A DNA stretch of 64,000 bases from an uncultured Sphingomonas sp. (GTDB lineage Bacteria; Pseudomonadota; Alphaproteobacteria; Sphingomonadales; Sphingomonadaceae), in assembly GCF_913774285.1 (NCBI RefSeq), contig NZ_CAJYHX010000026.1, forward strand, positions 124,001-188,000, written 5' to 3'. The stretch's first letter is position 1; each line of letters opens with the position of its first letter. This document shows, piece by piece, positions 25,058-32,870 of the stretch. A program made the position numbers and the translations under genes. The notes below the pieces were generated by a model. The model had not been told where the DNA came from and searched no databases. It was given only the letters and a program-made list of their open reading frames with translations.

Positions 25058-25702
25058 TCAGGCTTCGTCGGTCTCGACCAGCTTCCAGTTCGGATCGTCG
25101 CTGCGCAGCTTGCGGGCGAAGGTCCAGACGTCGTGCGTGGTCACCGCGTCGCTCAGCGAGCCGGCGATGACATTGCCCTCGGCATCGCGGGTCACCGCGA
25201 CGATATCGGCATCGAAGCGCACGGTGACGCGCGCCACCTTGTTCTCCACGCCCGCTTCGGAAATCGTCGCGCGCTCGATCGACACGAGGCGGTTGTCGAG
25301 CACTTCGCCCGTCGCCTTGCGGTCGGTGATCGCCTGCTCGAACGCGGCGCGCACCTCGTCGTCGACGAGGAAGCGCAGCGTTTCCTCGTCGCCCTTCCAG
25401 AAGGCCTCGAGCACCATGCGATAGGCGGACTTGGCGCCTTCGAGGAACTTGGCGACGTCGAAGCTCGGATCGGCCGAGACGACGGCGCGCAGGCCCGTCT
25501 CCGCACCCGAGTCGATCGTGCGATTCGCCGAGTCGCGGACCTCGGGCAGCGCCTCGATCGTCCGCGTCACGGGCGGCGCGGCAATGCGCTCCTCGGCAGG
25601 CTTGGGCAGCGGCTGCTCATGCCCGGTACGCTTGCCGAGTACCGCATACAGCCGAAGCGCCAGGAAACCGGCCACCATCGCGAACAGAATGACGTAGAAC
25701 AC
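25058..25702 (-). CDS. Tim44/TimA-domain membrane-anchored protein
   Basis: A protein of 214 residues with an N-terminal transmembrane anchor (FYVILFAMVAGFLALRLYAVLG), a proline-rich linker, and a Tim44-like C-terminal domain from about residue 75 (FDVAKFLEGAKSAYRMVLEAFWKGDEE...). In Caulobacter the homologue TimA is an inner-membrane protein. It lies 8 bases upstream of mltA in the same direction and divergent from secB, the conserved alphaproteobacterial arrangement. A role in protein export or membrane organisation is inferred. Confidence 0.88.
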   Translation of the reverse strand: MFYVILFAMVAGFLALRLYAVLGKRTGHEQPLPKPAEERIAAPPVTRTIEALPEVRDSANRTIDSGAETGLRAVVSADPSFDVAKFLEGAKSAYRMVLEAFWKGDEETLRFLVDDEVRAAFEQAITDRKATGEVLDNRLVSIERATISEAGVENKVARVTVRFDADIVAVTRDAEGNVIAGSLSDAVTTHDVWTFARKLRSDDPNWKLVETDEA

Positions 25703-25863
25703 TGGCCCTCCAAAGCCTCCGTCTCTAGTACATAGGCCTTCGTGCCCCGGGATTCAAACCGTACGATGGGCCGTGCGATTGCACCACCGGCACACGCCTG
25801 CTAGTCGCTTGCCCCGTAACGCGCCAAGGGCGCGAAATTCTCCTGCATAAAGAGGAAAGTTGG

Positions 25864-26367
25864 ATGGCCGAGAACGACACCTACGCCGGCATGGGCGTTG
25901 AAGGCGGCGCGGACGATGCGCCCCAGGCGGGCGTGCTCTCGCAATATGTGAAGGACCTGTCGTTCGAGAATCCGAACGCACCGGCGATCTACCAGCAGCA
26001 GACGCCCCCGGCGATCGACGTGCAGTTCAACATCGGCTCGAACAAGGTCGGCGAGGACGTGTACGAGGTCGCGCTCAAGATTGAAGTCCGCGCCCAGGCC
26101 GGCGAGCAGGTCGCGTTCATCGTCGACCTCACCTATGCGGGCCTGTTCGCGCTCCGCAACATCCCGCAGGAAGCGCTCGATCCGTTCCTGCTCGGCGAAG
26201 CGCCGCGCATCCTGTTCCCGTTCGCGCGCCGCGTACTGGCCGACCAGGTCCGCGACGGCGGCTTCCCGCCGCTGATGCTGGAGCCGATCGACTTCGCCGG
26301 CATCTACATGCAGCAGCGCGCCCAGCAGGAAGGCGCGATCGGCTTCGAAGAAGCCGGCCACGCCTGA
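25864..26367 (+). CDS. secB: Protein-export chaperone SecB
   Basis: Cytosolic tetrameric chaperone of 167 residues that holds preproteins unfolded for SecA. Recognisable segments are [13 protein letters not shown], the VALKIEVRA strand, [42 protein letters not shown]. The extended N-terminus and C-terminus fit alphaproteobacterial SecB. It is divergent from the Tim44-domain gene and followed by a good terminator. Confidence 0.96.
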   Translation: MAENDTYAGMGVEGGADDAPQAGVLSQYVKDLSFENPNAPAIYQQQTPPAIDVQFNIGSNKVGEDVYEVALKIEVRAQAGEQVAFIVDLTYAGLFALRNIPQEALDPFLLGEAPRILFPFARRVLADQVRDGGFPPLMLEPIDFAGIYMQQRAQQEGAIGFEEAGHA

Positions 26368-26388
26368 TCCGGGCTGCAGCCTGAATTC

Positions 26389-26422
26389 GGGGGCGCGCCG
26401 CACGTCGGTGGCGCCCCCTTTT
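26389..26422 (+). terminator. Rho-independent terminator after secB
   Basis: An 8-bp stem GGGGGCGC / GCGCCCCC with a 14-base loop is followed by TTTTCT. It starts 21 bases after the secB stop and ends 24 bases before murJ. Confidence 0.85.
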
Positions 26423-26445
26423 CTTTCTAGGACGGCGAAATCTCG

Positions 26446-28014
26446 ATGAAGCTTGTGCGCAGCCTGGGTTCGGTGGGCGGTCTCACGCTCGCCAGTCGTG
26501 TCCTCGCGCTGGTCCGCGATTCGCTCCAGGCGCGCTATGTCGGCGCCAATTTCGCGTCGGACGCCTTTCTCGTCGCCTTCCGCCTGCCCAACATGTTCCG
26601 CGCCTTCTTCGCCGAGGGCGCGTTTGCATCGGCCTTCATCCCGATGTTCAACCAGAAGCTGGGCGTGAACGGCGAGCGCGGCGCGGCCTATGACTTCGCC
26701 GAGCGCACGCTTTCCGTCCTCTTCGCCGTCCTGCTCGTGCTGACGCTGGTAGCCCTCGCCGCCGCCTGGCCGCTCACCTTTGCCCTTTCCTGGGGGTTCG
26801 AGAAGCAGCATCCGACACCAGAACAGTTCGCCTTCGCGGTGCAGCTGTCGCGGATCACCATTCCCTATCTGATGCTGATCTGCCTCGCCTCGCTGCTGGG
26901 CGGCATCCTCAATTCGCTCGACAAGTTCTGGGTCAACGCCGCGGCACCGATCCTGCTCAACATCGCGATGGTGACAGGCCTGTTCTTCTTCCACGGCACG
27001 CCGGAGGAAACCGCGCGCGTCCAGGCCATCACGGTGCCGGTAGGGGGCCTGCTCCAGCTGGGCTGGCTGGCGCTGGCATGCCGTGCCTCGGGCGTTTCCC
27101 TCCGCCCCCGCCTGCCCCGCCTCGACAATGACGTGCGGCGACTGATGAAACTGATCCTGCCTGCCGCGGTAGGCGCGGGCGCGGTGCAGCTGAACCTCGT
27201 CATTTCCACCTCGCTTTCGGGCAAGCTGCTCGGCGAGGGTTCGATCTCGTACATCTATTATGCCGATCGGCTGAACCAGCTGCCACTGGGGATGATCGGC
27301 ATCGGCCTCGGCACCATCCTGCTCCCCACCATCTCGCGCCTGCTAAGCGCCGGCAAGGAGGCCGAGGCGATGGAGACGCAGAACCGGGGCATGGAACTGG
27401 CGCTGTTCCTTACCCTGCCCGCGATGGTCGCGCTGATCGTCTCGGCCGAGCCGATCGTGCGCGGGCTGTTCCAGTACGGCCATTTCACCCCCGAAGACAC
27501 GGTGAAGTGCGCCTGGGCACTAGCGGGCTTCTCGATCGGCCTGCCCTCCTACATCCTCGTCAAGGTGCTGACCCCCGGCTTCTATGCCCGGCAGGACACC
27601 CGGACGCCGGTACGCTTTGCGATGATTTCGGTAGCGGTAAACATCGCGGCCAATCTCGCGCTGATCCCACTGATCGCCCATCTCGGCCCGCCGCTCGCCA
27701 CCGCCCTCTCCTCCACCGTCAACGTGACGATGCTGTACCTCGCGCTGCGCAAGCGCGGCCATTTCACGATCGACGCGCAGCTCGCGCGCCGGGTGCCGCG
27801 TCTTGCGCTCGCCGCGATCCTGATGGGCGTGGCGCTGTGGGCGGGCGCCGGACTGCTCGACCCGTGGCTCAACGGCCGAATTTGGGAGCGCTACATCGGC
27901 CTCACCCTCCTCGTCGGCGCGGGCTGCGCGATCTATGTCGCCGCCTGCTTCGCCACCCGCGCCTTCCTCCTTTCGGACATCAAGGCGCTGGTCCGCCGCC
28001 GCGCCGCGCGGTAG
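26446..28014 (+). CDS. murJ: Lipid II flippase MurJ
   Basis: Inner-membrane flippase of 522 residues (MOP superfamily, MviN) that moves lipid II to the periplasmic face. About fourteen hydrophobic segments are visible. The start is family-typical: LVRSLGSVGGLTLASRVLALVRD, then LVAFRLPNMFRAFFAEGAF with conserved arginines, and SYIYYADRLNQLPLGMIGIGLGT. The conserved GFYARQDTRTPV segment is in the second half. The C-terminus ends in an arginine-rich tail. It is followed after about 100 bases by trpS. Confidence 0.96.
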   Translation: MKLVRSLGSVGGLTLASRVLALVRDSLQARYVGANFASDAFLVAFRLPNMFRAFFAEGAFASAFIPMFNQKLGVNGERGAAYDFAERTLSVLFAVLLVLTLVALAAAWPLTFALSWGFEKQHPTPEQFAFAVQLSRITIPYLMLICLASLLGGILNSLDKFWVNAAAPILLNIAMVTGLFFFHGTPEETARVQAITVPVGGLLQLGWLALACRASGVSLRPRLPRLDNDVRRLMKLILPAAVGAGAVQLNLVISTSLSGKLLGEGSISYIYYADRLNQLPLGMIGIGLGTILLPTISRLLSAGKEAEAMETQNRGMELALFLTLPAMVALIVSAEPIVRGLFQYGHFTPEDTVKCAWALAGFSIGLPSYILVKVLTPGFYARQDTRTPVRFAMISVAVNIAANLALIPLIAHLGPPLATALSSTVNVTMLYLALRKRGHFTIDAQLARRVPRLALAAILMGVALWAGAGLLDPWLNGRIWERYIGLTLLVGAGCAIYVAACFATRAFLLSDIKALVRRRAAR

Positions 28015-28119
28015 AGCGCCCGCGTCCTGGCAATTCGCGCGGCCGCAAGCACCCCCGCCGCCATGGACCCGCGGCCGGTCCAACGGCCGAACGGTCAACC
28101 GGGTGCGGAGTGAATATCA

Positions 28120-29109
28120 ATGCGCGTCGTCTCGGGCATCCAGACCACCGGCAACCTTCACCTCGGCAATTATCTGGGCGCCATCAAGCAGTGGGTCGCG
28201 ATGCAGGATCAGGGCGAATGCCTGTTCTTCCTCGCCGACCTCCACGCCCTCACCGGCAGCATCACGCCCGCCGAGCTCGCCAACTCGACGATCGAGATGG
28301 CAGCCACGCTGTTCGCCGCGGGCATCGACGATCGCTCGATCCTGTTCAACCAGGCGCGCGTTCCTGCCCATGCCGAACTCTGCTGGATCCTCCAGGGCAC
28401 CGCGCGGATGGGCTGGCTGAACCGCATGACCCAGTGGAAGGACAAGGCCGGCAAGAACCGCGACGGCGCCAGCGTCGGGCTGTTCACGTACCCGGTGCTC
28501 CAGGCCGCCGACATCCTCGTCTACCAGGCGTCGCATGTGCCCGTGGGCGAGGACCAGAAGCAGCATCTGGAACTCACCCGCGACATCGCCACCAAGTTCA
28601 ACCAGGACTTCGGCGTCGAGCTGTTCCCGCTGCCCGAGCCGCTGATCAGCAAGGCCGCGCCGCGGATCATGAGCCTGCGCGACGGCAATGCGAAGATGTC
28701 CAAGTCGGACCCGTCGGACCTCAGCCGCATCAACCTGATCGACGACAACGACACGATCGCCGCCAAGTGCCGCAAGGCCAAGACCGATCCCGAGCCGCTG
28801 CCGGATTCGTTCGATGCGCTGGCGGAACGGCCGGAAGCACGCAACCTGGTGACCATCTTCGCGGCGCTGGCGGACCGCGATCCGCAATCGGTGGTGGCAG
28901 AATATGCCGGCCAGGGCTTCGGCGCGTTCAAGCCGGCGCTGGCGGACCTGACGATCTCGGTACTCGGCCCGATCCGCGAGCGGCTGACCGCGTTGCTGGA
29001 TGATCGCGCCGAGGTGGGTGCCAAGCTCGCCAAGGGTGCGAGCCGAGCGAGCGCGCTGGCGGCGCCGACGCTCAAGGCGGCGCAGCAGGCGGTCGGGCTG
29101 CAGGTGTAA
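28120..29109 (+). CDS. trpS: Tryptophanyl-tRNA synthetase
   Basis: Class I aminoacyl-tRNA synthetase of 329 residues charging tRNA-Trp. The HIGH-like motif is HLGN in TTGNLHLGNYLGA, and the KMSKS loop is AKMSKSDPSD. The conserved VGEDQKQHLELTRDIA segment binds the substrate. Length is normal. The position after murJ follows the usual sphingomonad order. Downstream is a family A repeat pair rather than a simple terminator. Confidence 0.97.
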   Translation: MRVVSGIQTTGNLHLGNYLGAIKQWVAMQDQGECLFFLADLHALTGSITPAELANSTIEMAATLFAAGIDDRSILFNQARVPAHAELCWILQGTARMGWLNRMTQWKDKAGKNRDGASVGLFTYPVLQAADILVYQASHVPVGEDQKQHLELTRDIATKFNQDFGVELFPLPEPLISKAAPRIMSLRDGNAKMSKSDPSDLSRINLIDDNDTIAAKCRKAKTDPEPLPDSFDALAERPEARNLVTIFAALADRDPQSVVAEYAGQGFGAFKPALADLTISVLGPIRERLTALLDDRAEVGAKLAKGASRASALAAPTLKAAQQAVGLQV

Positions 29110-29129
29110 CCTCCTTCCCTTCTAAAATC

Positions 29130-29282
29130 CCCCTCCCGCTTGCGGGAGGGGCTAGGGGAGGGTGCGTGAGGGTAGCGGGCGATCCGTGGAAAGGAAGGGA
29201 GGCGGGCTGAGCGCGCTTCTTTGAACGCGTGCTCTGCTTCCCGCACACACCCTCCCCCTACCCCTCCCGCAAGCGGGAGGGG
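29130..29282. repeat. Paired palindromic repeat (family A), between trpS and fliP
   Basis: Two copies of the 22-base palindrome seen at 17754-17852 (29130-29151 and 29261-29282), again facing each other with a G-rich tail after the first and a C-rich tail before the second. The spacer is about 110 bases. It lies between convergent genes. Confidence 0.85.
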
Positions 29283-29293
29283 AGAATGTAAGG

Positions 29294-29313
29294 CCCTCCC
29301 CCTCGCGGGAGGG
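29294..29313 (-). terminator. Hairpin downstream of fliP
   Basis: A 7-bp stem CCCTCCC / GGGAGGG with a 6-base loop lies 8 bases after the fliP stop. No T-tract follows on the minus strand, so it may be another degenerate repeat unit rather than a true terminator. Confidence 0.35.
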
Positions 29314-29320
29314 CATATGC

Positions 29321-30076
29321 TCAGTGCGTGAAGCTCTTCACCAGCGAGCCGGCGACCAGCGCCCAGCCATCGACCAGCACGAAGAAAATGATCTTCATCG
29401 GCAGCGCGATCGTCGTCGGCGGCAGCATCATCATGCCCATCGCCATCAGCACCGCGGATACCGCCAGGTCGATCACCAGGAACGGCAGCAGCAGCAAGAA
29501 GCCGATCTCGAACGCGCGGCGCAGTTCGGAGATCATGAAGGCCGGCGCCAGCGTGGTCAGCGGCGTCTCGGCACGGGTTGCGATCTTCTTGTTGGCGAGG
29601 TCCGCGAACAGCTTCAGATCGCTGTCGCGCACCTGGCCGAGCATGAACTGGCGGAAGGGCTCGGTGGTCTTCTCGAACGCGGCAACCTCGGTCAGCTTGC
29701 CCTTGGTATAGGGATCGACGCCCTCGTTCCACGCCTTCTCGAAGGTCGGCGCCATCACGAAGAAGCTGAGGAACAGCGCCAGGCTGATGATCACCGGGTT
29801 CGGCGGCACGCCGGGCGTGCCGATGCCGGTGCGCAGCAGCGACAGCGCCACCACCATGCGGGTGAAGCTGGTCACCGTCATCAGCAGGCCCGGGGCCAGG
29901 CTGAGCACGGTCAGCATCAGCACCAGCTGGATGGCCTTGGCCGAAAGCGGCCCCTCGCCGCCGATGCTGATGGTCGCGCCCTGCGCCGCCGCCTGGGCGG
30001 CGGGCGCAACGGCCTGCGCGTGCGCCGCGACCGGCAGCACGATCAGCAGTGCGGCCGCGGCAAGTAGTTTACGCAT
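29321..30076 (-). CDS. fliP: Flagellar type III export gate protein FliP
   Basis: Core export-gate subunit of 251 residues. It has a cleavable N-terminal signal sequence (LLAAAALLIVLPVAAHAQ) typical of FliP, then TMs with VLMLTVLSLAPGLLMTVTSFTRMVVALS, a hydrophilic middle loop, and a C-terminal pair (FLLLLPFLVIDLAVSAVL, MGMMMLPPTTIALPMKIIFFVLVDGW). The ATG at 30076 overlaps the end of fliO (stop at 30069) by 8 bases. It is part of the leftward fliN-fliO-fliP operon. Confidence 0.95.
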   Translation of the reverse strand: MRKLLAAAALLIVLPVAAHAQAVAPAAQAAAQGATISIGGEGPLSAKAIQLVLMLTVLSLAPGLLMTVTSFTRMVVALSLLRTGIGTPGVPPNPVIISLALFLSFFVMAPTFEKAWNEGVDPYTKGKLTEVAAFEKTTEPFRQFMLGQVRDSDLKLFADLANKKIATRAETPLTTLAPAFMISELRRAFEIGFLLLLPFLVIDLAVSAVLMAMGMMMLPPTTIALPMKIIFFVLVDGWALVAGSLVKSFTH

Positions 30077-30737
30077 TAAGAGCCTCACGCACGGCGCGCT
30101 TGTTCCAGCGCGTGGTGTCGCGCGGAATACGCGTGCGCGAGGGCGTCGCCCGAGTCTTGCGGGCTCGCGGTGCCGCCTCGGCGGCGACCTCTTCCGCCTG
30201 CTCAGTATCGGCGGCGGGCTCGGCGTCGTTCGCTGCCATGGGCAGGCTCTGCGCAGGCTCGGCGGCGGCGACGACGGGTGCCTCTTCCACCGGCGTTTCC
30301 GGCACGACCTCGGCCGCCGGGGACGCGTCCGGGCGCACCCGATCCACCATCGCCTTGAAGTCGAGCTTGCCGGCCAGCTTGGCCACGCCCGCCTTGAGCA
30401 CCGCCAGATCATCCTCGATCTTGGCAGCACCCTCGGCTGCAGCCGCGGTGGCTTCGGCCACCGGCTGCGGCGGCGCGACGATGCCGGTCTCGATCGTGGC
30501 ATGGCCCTCGGGGCCGATGAAGATCAGGTGCTCGCAGCCATCGCGGCGGATCAGCGCGACCGAGCGCTTGGCGTCCACCGCCAGCCGCTCGACCAGTTCC
30601 ACCCGCTTGCGTCCCCCACCGGTCACGCGGCCCGGCAGCTTCAGATCATAGCGGCGAACAAACCACAATGCCGTTGCCAGCATCCCCAGCACCAGGCCCA
30701 GCGCGCCCAGCGTACGCAGCATCGACAGCAGATCCAT
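30069..30737 (-). CDS. fliO: Flagellar biosynthesis protein FliO
   Basis: A protein of 222 residues with a single N-terminal transmembrane segment (TLGALGLVLGMLATALWFV), then the FliO cytoplasmic domain (RVELVERLAVDAKRSVALIRRDG.EHLIFIGPEG, about 45-90), which in the family stabilises FliP assembly. The rest (about 95-222) is a long low-complexity alanine/glutamate/proline-rich tail ending in basic residues; this is longer than usual. The ATG overlaps the fliN stop (TAATG). Assignment rests on the FliO core and on the fliN-fliO-fliP order. Confidence 0.85.
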   Translation of the reverse strand: MDLLSMLRTLGALGLVLGMLATALWFVRRYDLKLPGRVTGGGRKRVELVERLAVDAKRSVALIRRDGCEHLIFIGPEGHATIETGIVAPPQPVAEATAAAAEGAAKIEDDLAVLKAGVAKLAGKLDFKAMVDRVRPDASPAAEVVPETPVEEAPVVAAAEPAQSLPMAANDAEPAADTEQAEEVAAEAAPRARKTRATPSRTRIPRDTTRWNKRAVREALNA

Positions 30738-30973
30738 TAGTGGCGCGACTTCTTTACGAGTTCGGAAATTTCGAGCGACATGACTTCGCCGTCGACGAGG
30801 ATGCGGCCCAGCGCGACCAGCTCGCCATTGACATAGACCATGCTGGGATCGTCCTGCCCGCAATCCAGCGGGATCATCGCCCCGCGGCTCATCTGCAGGA
30901 TCTGCCGGACCGGCACTTCGGTCGAACCGAGCACCACCGACATTTCGATCATGATTCCATCGAGTACGGACAT
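30737..30973 (-). CDS. fliN: Flagellar motor switch protein FliN
   Basis: C-ring protein of 78 residues made almost only of the SpoA domain: MIEMSVVLGSTEVPVRQILQMSRGAMIPLD, then VYVNGELVALGRILVDGEVMSLEISEL. It lacks the variable N-terminal extension of E. coli FliN but is normal for a minimal FliN. AAAGGGAGA precedes the ATG. First gene of the leftward flagellar operon, divergent from flgC. Confidence 0.92.
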   Translation of the reverse strand: MSVLDGIMIEMSVVLGSTEVPVRQILQMSRGAMIPLDCGQDDPSMVYVNGELVALGRILVDGEVMSLEISELVKKSRH

Positions 30974-31031
30974 GCGTCTCCCTTTCCCCCTGACTTATAG
31001 GAACCTTTTTTCCGCCCCCGGCGCCCAGCCC

Positions 31032-31044
31032 GGCAAAATTTGCC
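31032..31044. promoter_or_regulatory. Palindrome in the divergent fliN/flgC promoter region
   Basis: A perfect 13-base palindrome, GGCAAA-A-TTTGCC, lies midway between the divergent flagellar operons and abuts TACAAT (31045-31050), a good -10-like hexamer reading toward flgC. No matching -35 was found, which would fit an activator-dependent promoter. The GG/GC spacing does not fit a sigma-54 promoter. Confidence 0.4.
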
Positions 31045-31090
31045 TACAATGATGGCGTGGGCCGCTTTCAGGCCTCGTGGAGGATCAACA

Positions 31091-31498
31091 ATGGATTTGG
31101 ATGCTTCGCTGGGCGTTTCCGCCTCGGGTCTGCGCGCGCAGTCGCTGCGGATGCGCACCATCGCGGAAAATCTCGCGAACCAGGATTCGGTCGCCGATAC
31201 CCCGGGCGGCAATCCCTATCGCCGCAAGGTCGTGAGCTTCCAGGCCGCGGTAGACCGCGCCAATGGCGGCACCGGCGTGAAGGTGAAGTCGATCCAGAAC
31301 GACCAGTCGGATTTCGTAAAGGTCTATCAGCCGGGTCACCCGGCGGCGGATGCGCAGGGCTATGTGCTGCGTCCCAACGTCAACGGCCTGATCGAGACCG
31401 CCGACATGAAGGCTGCGCAGCGCAGCTACGAAGCCAATCTCAACGCCATCGAAGCGGCCAAGAGCCTGACGATGCGCACCATCGATCTGCTCAAGTAA
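31091..31498 (+). CDS. flgC: Flagellar basal-body rod protein FlgC
   Basis: Proximal rod protein of 135 residues exported by the flagellar apparatus. N-terminal rod motif SASGLRAQSLRMRTIAENLANQDS and C-terminal helix AAQRSYEANLNAIEAAKSLTMRTIDLLK are both present. GGAGGATC precedes the ATG at 31091; an upstream in-frame ATG (31040) lies in the promoter region. First gene of the rightward operon flgC-fliE-fliQ-fliR-flhB. Confidence 0.95.
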   Translation: MDLDASLGVSASGLRAQSLRMRTIAENLANQDSVADTPGGNPYRRKVVSFQAAVDRANGGTGVKVKSIQNDQSDFVKVYQPGHPAADAQGYVLRPNVNGLIETADMKAAQRSYEANLNAIEAAKSLTMRTIDLLK

Positions 31499-31510
31499 GG
31501 AATTCGGATC

Positions 31511-31834
31511 ATGTCCATCGGAGCATTGGACGCCAGCAAGGCCTATGGCCGCGCCGCGTCGATCGGCAACACCCTCAGCAAGGCGGCCGGCGGCAACGAC
31601 AACGGCGGTGACCAGCAATCGGGCTTCGGCGCGATGGTCGAGAACCTCGTCGGCGGCACCGCCGACAAGCTGCGCACCGCGGAGACAGCCTCGGCGAAGC
31701 AGGTTGCGGGCAAGGGCGACCTGATCGACGTCGTCACCGCGATCGGCGCGGCCGAAACTGCGCTCGACACCATGGTCGCAGTGCGCGACCGCGTGGTCGG
31801 CGCGTATTCCGACATCATGCGCATGCAGATCTGA
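31511..31834 (+). CDS. fliE: Flagellar hook-basal body complex protein FliE
   Basis: A protein of 107 residues joining the MS ring or export gate to the rod. The conserved C-terminal part is clear: DLIDVVTAIGAAETALDTMVAVRDRVVGAYSDIMRMQI. The N-terminal half is glycine-rich and variable, as expected. It starts 12 bases after flgC. Confidence 0.92.
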   Translation: MSIGALDASKAYGRAASIGNTLSKAAGGNDNGGDQQSGFGAMVENLVGGTADKLRTAETASAKQVAGKGDLIDVVTAIGAAETALDTMVAVRDRVVGAYSDIMRMQI

Positions 31835-31851
31835 CGAAGGCACGCCGCGAC

Positions 31852-32115
31852 ATGACGCCCGCGCAACTGATCGGCCTCACCGAATCCGCGCTGATGCTGA
31901 TTCTCACCGTTGTCGGGCCGCTGCTGCTGACGTCGCTGATCGTCGGCGTGTTCGTCGGCCTGCTCCAGGCCCTCACCCAGATCCAGGAAACCACCCTCAC
32001 CTTCGTGCCCAAGCTGGTCGCGATGGGGCTGGTGTTCCTGCTCATGCTGCCCACGATCGGGCAGGCGCTTGGCCAGTTCATGGCCAAGATCAGCGACATG
32101 ATCATCCACGGATGA
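31852..32115 (+). CDS. fliQ: Flagellar type III export gate protein FliQ
   Basis: A two-helix membrane protein of 87 residues in the export gate, with GPLLLTSLIVGVFVGLLQALTQIQE and LTFVPKLVAMGLVFLL, which match FliQ closely. The stop overlaps the fliR ATG by 4 bases. Confidence 0.95.
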   Translation: MTPAQLIGLTESALMLILTVVGPLLLTSLIVGVFVGLLQALTQIQETTLTFVPKLVAMGLVFLLMLPTIGQALGQFMAKISDMIIHG

Positions 32116-32870
32116 TCGTCCCCCCCGATCTCGCGCTGCAGGTTTCGGCCTTCTTCATCGTCTTCGCGCGGGTCGGGGCGGTGCTGATGCTGCTTCCCGT
32201 CTTCGGCGAGGACGCGATCCCCGGCCGCATCCGCCTGTTCATCGCCTTCGCCATGTCGTTCGCGCTCTACGGCCTGATCGGCGAACCGGCCCGCGCCGCG
32301 GTGCAGGCCGGCGCCGTGCTCCCCGCGATCCTGGTGACCGAGCTGATCACCGGGCTCGCCATGGGGATGATCGTCAAGATCCTGTTCTTCGCCATCTCGA
32401 TGGCAGGCTCGCTGATGAGCCTCCAGGTCGGCCTGTCCTCGGCGGTGATCTTCGATCCCTCGCAGTCCGGCCAGGCGCCGATCCTGTCCAAGATGGTTGG
32501 CATCGTCGCTGCGCTGGTGTGCATGGGCATGCAGGTGCATCACCTGTGGCTGGGTGCGATCGTCCATAGCTACCAGACCTTCCCGATCGGCGGCATGCCG
32601 CCGATGCACGATTTCGCCGAGCTGGCGGTCGAGGCGATAGGGCGATCGATGACGCTGGGCATCAGCCTTGCCGCCCCCTTCCTCGTCTACGGCATCGTCT
32701 TCAACGTGGCGCTCGGCCTCGCCGCCCGCGTCGCGCCGGCGATCCAGGTCTTCTTCATCGCCCAGCCGCTCAATCTGCTGCTCGGCATCGCGCTGATGAT
32801 CACCACCCTCGGCACCATGCTCACCTTCTTCGCCCAGACCATGGGCGACGTGCTGCAAAAGGGCTGGTGA
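32112..32870 (+). CDS. fliR: Flagellar type III export gate protein FliR
   Basis: Export-gate membrane protein of 252 residues with about six hydrophobic segments. The N-terminus ARVGAVLMLLPVFGEDAIPGRIRLFIA and the central ELITGLAMGMIVKILFFAISMAG and LQVGLSSAVIFDPS segments are characteristic. Overlaps fliQ (ATGA) and flhB (TGATG), so the last three genes are translationally coupled. Confidence 0.95.
   Translation: MIVPPDLALQVSAFFIVFARVGAVLMLLPVFGEDAIPGRIRLFIAFAMSFALYGLIGEPARAAVQAGAVLPAILVTELITGLAMGMIVKILFFAISMAGSLMSLQVGLSSAVIFDPSQSGQAPILSKMVGIVAALVCMGMQVHHLWLGAIVHSYQTFPIGGMPPMHDFAELAVEAIGRSMTLGISLAAPFLVYGIVFNVALGLAARVAPAIQVFFIAQPLNLLLGIALMITTLGTMLTFFAQTMGDVLQKGW

Noticed and set aside
31032..31044. 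Sigma-54 promoter for flgC
   Set aside because: The GGCAAAATTTGCC sequence has GG and GC at the wrong distance (8 instead of 10 bases between them).
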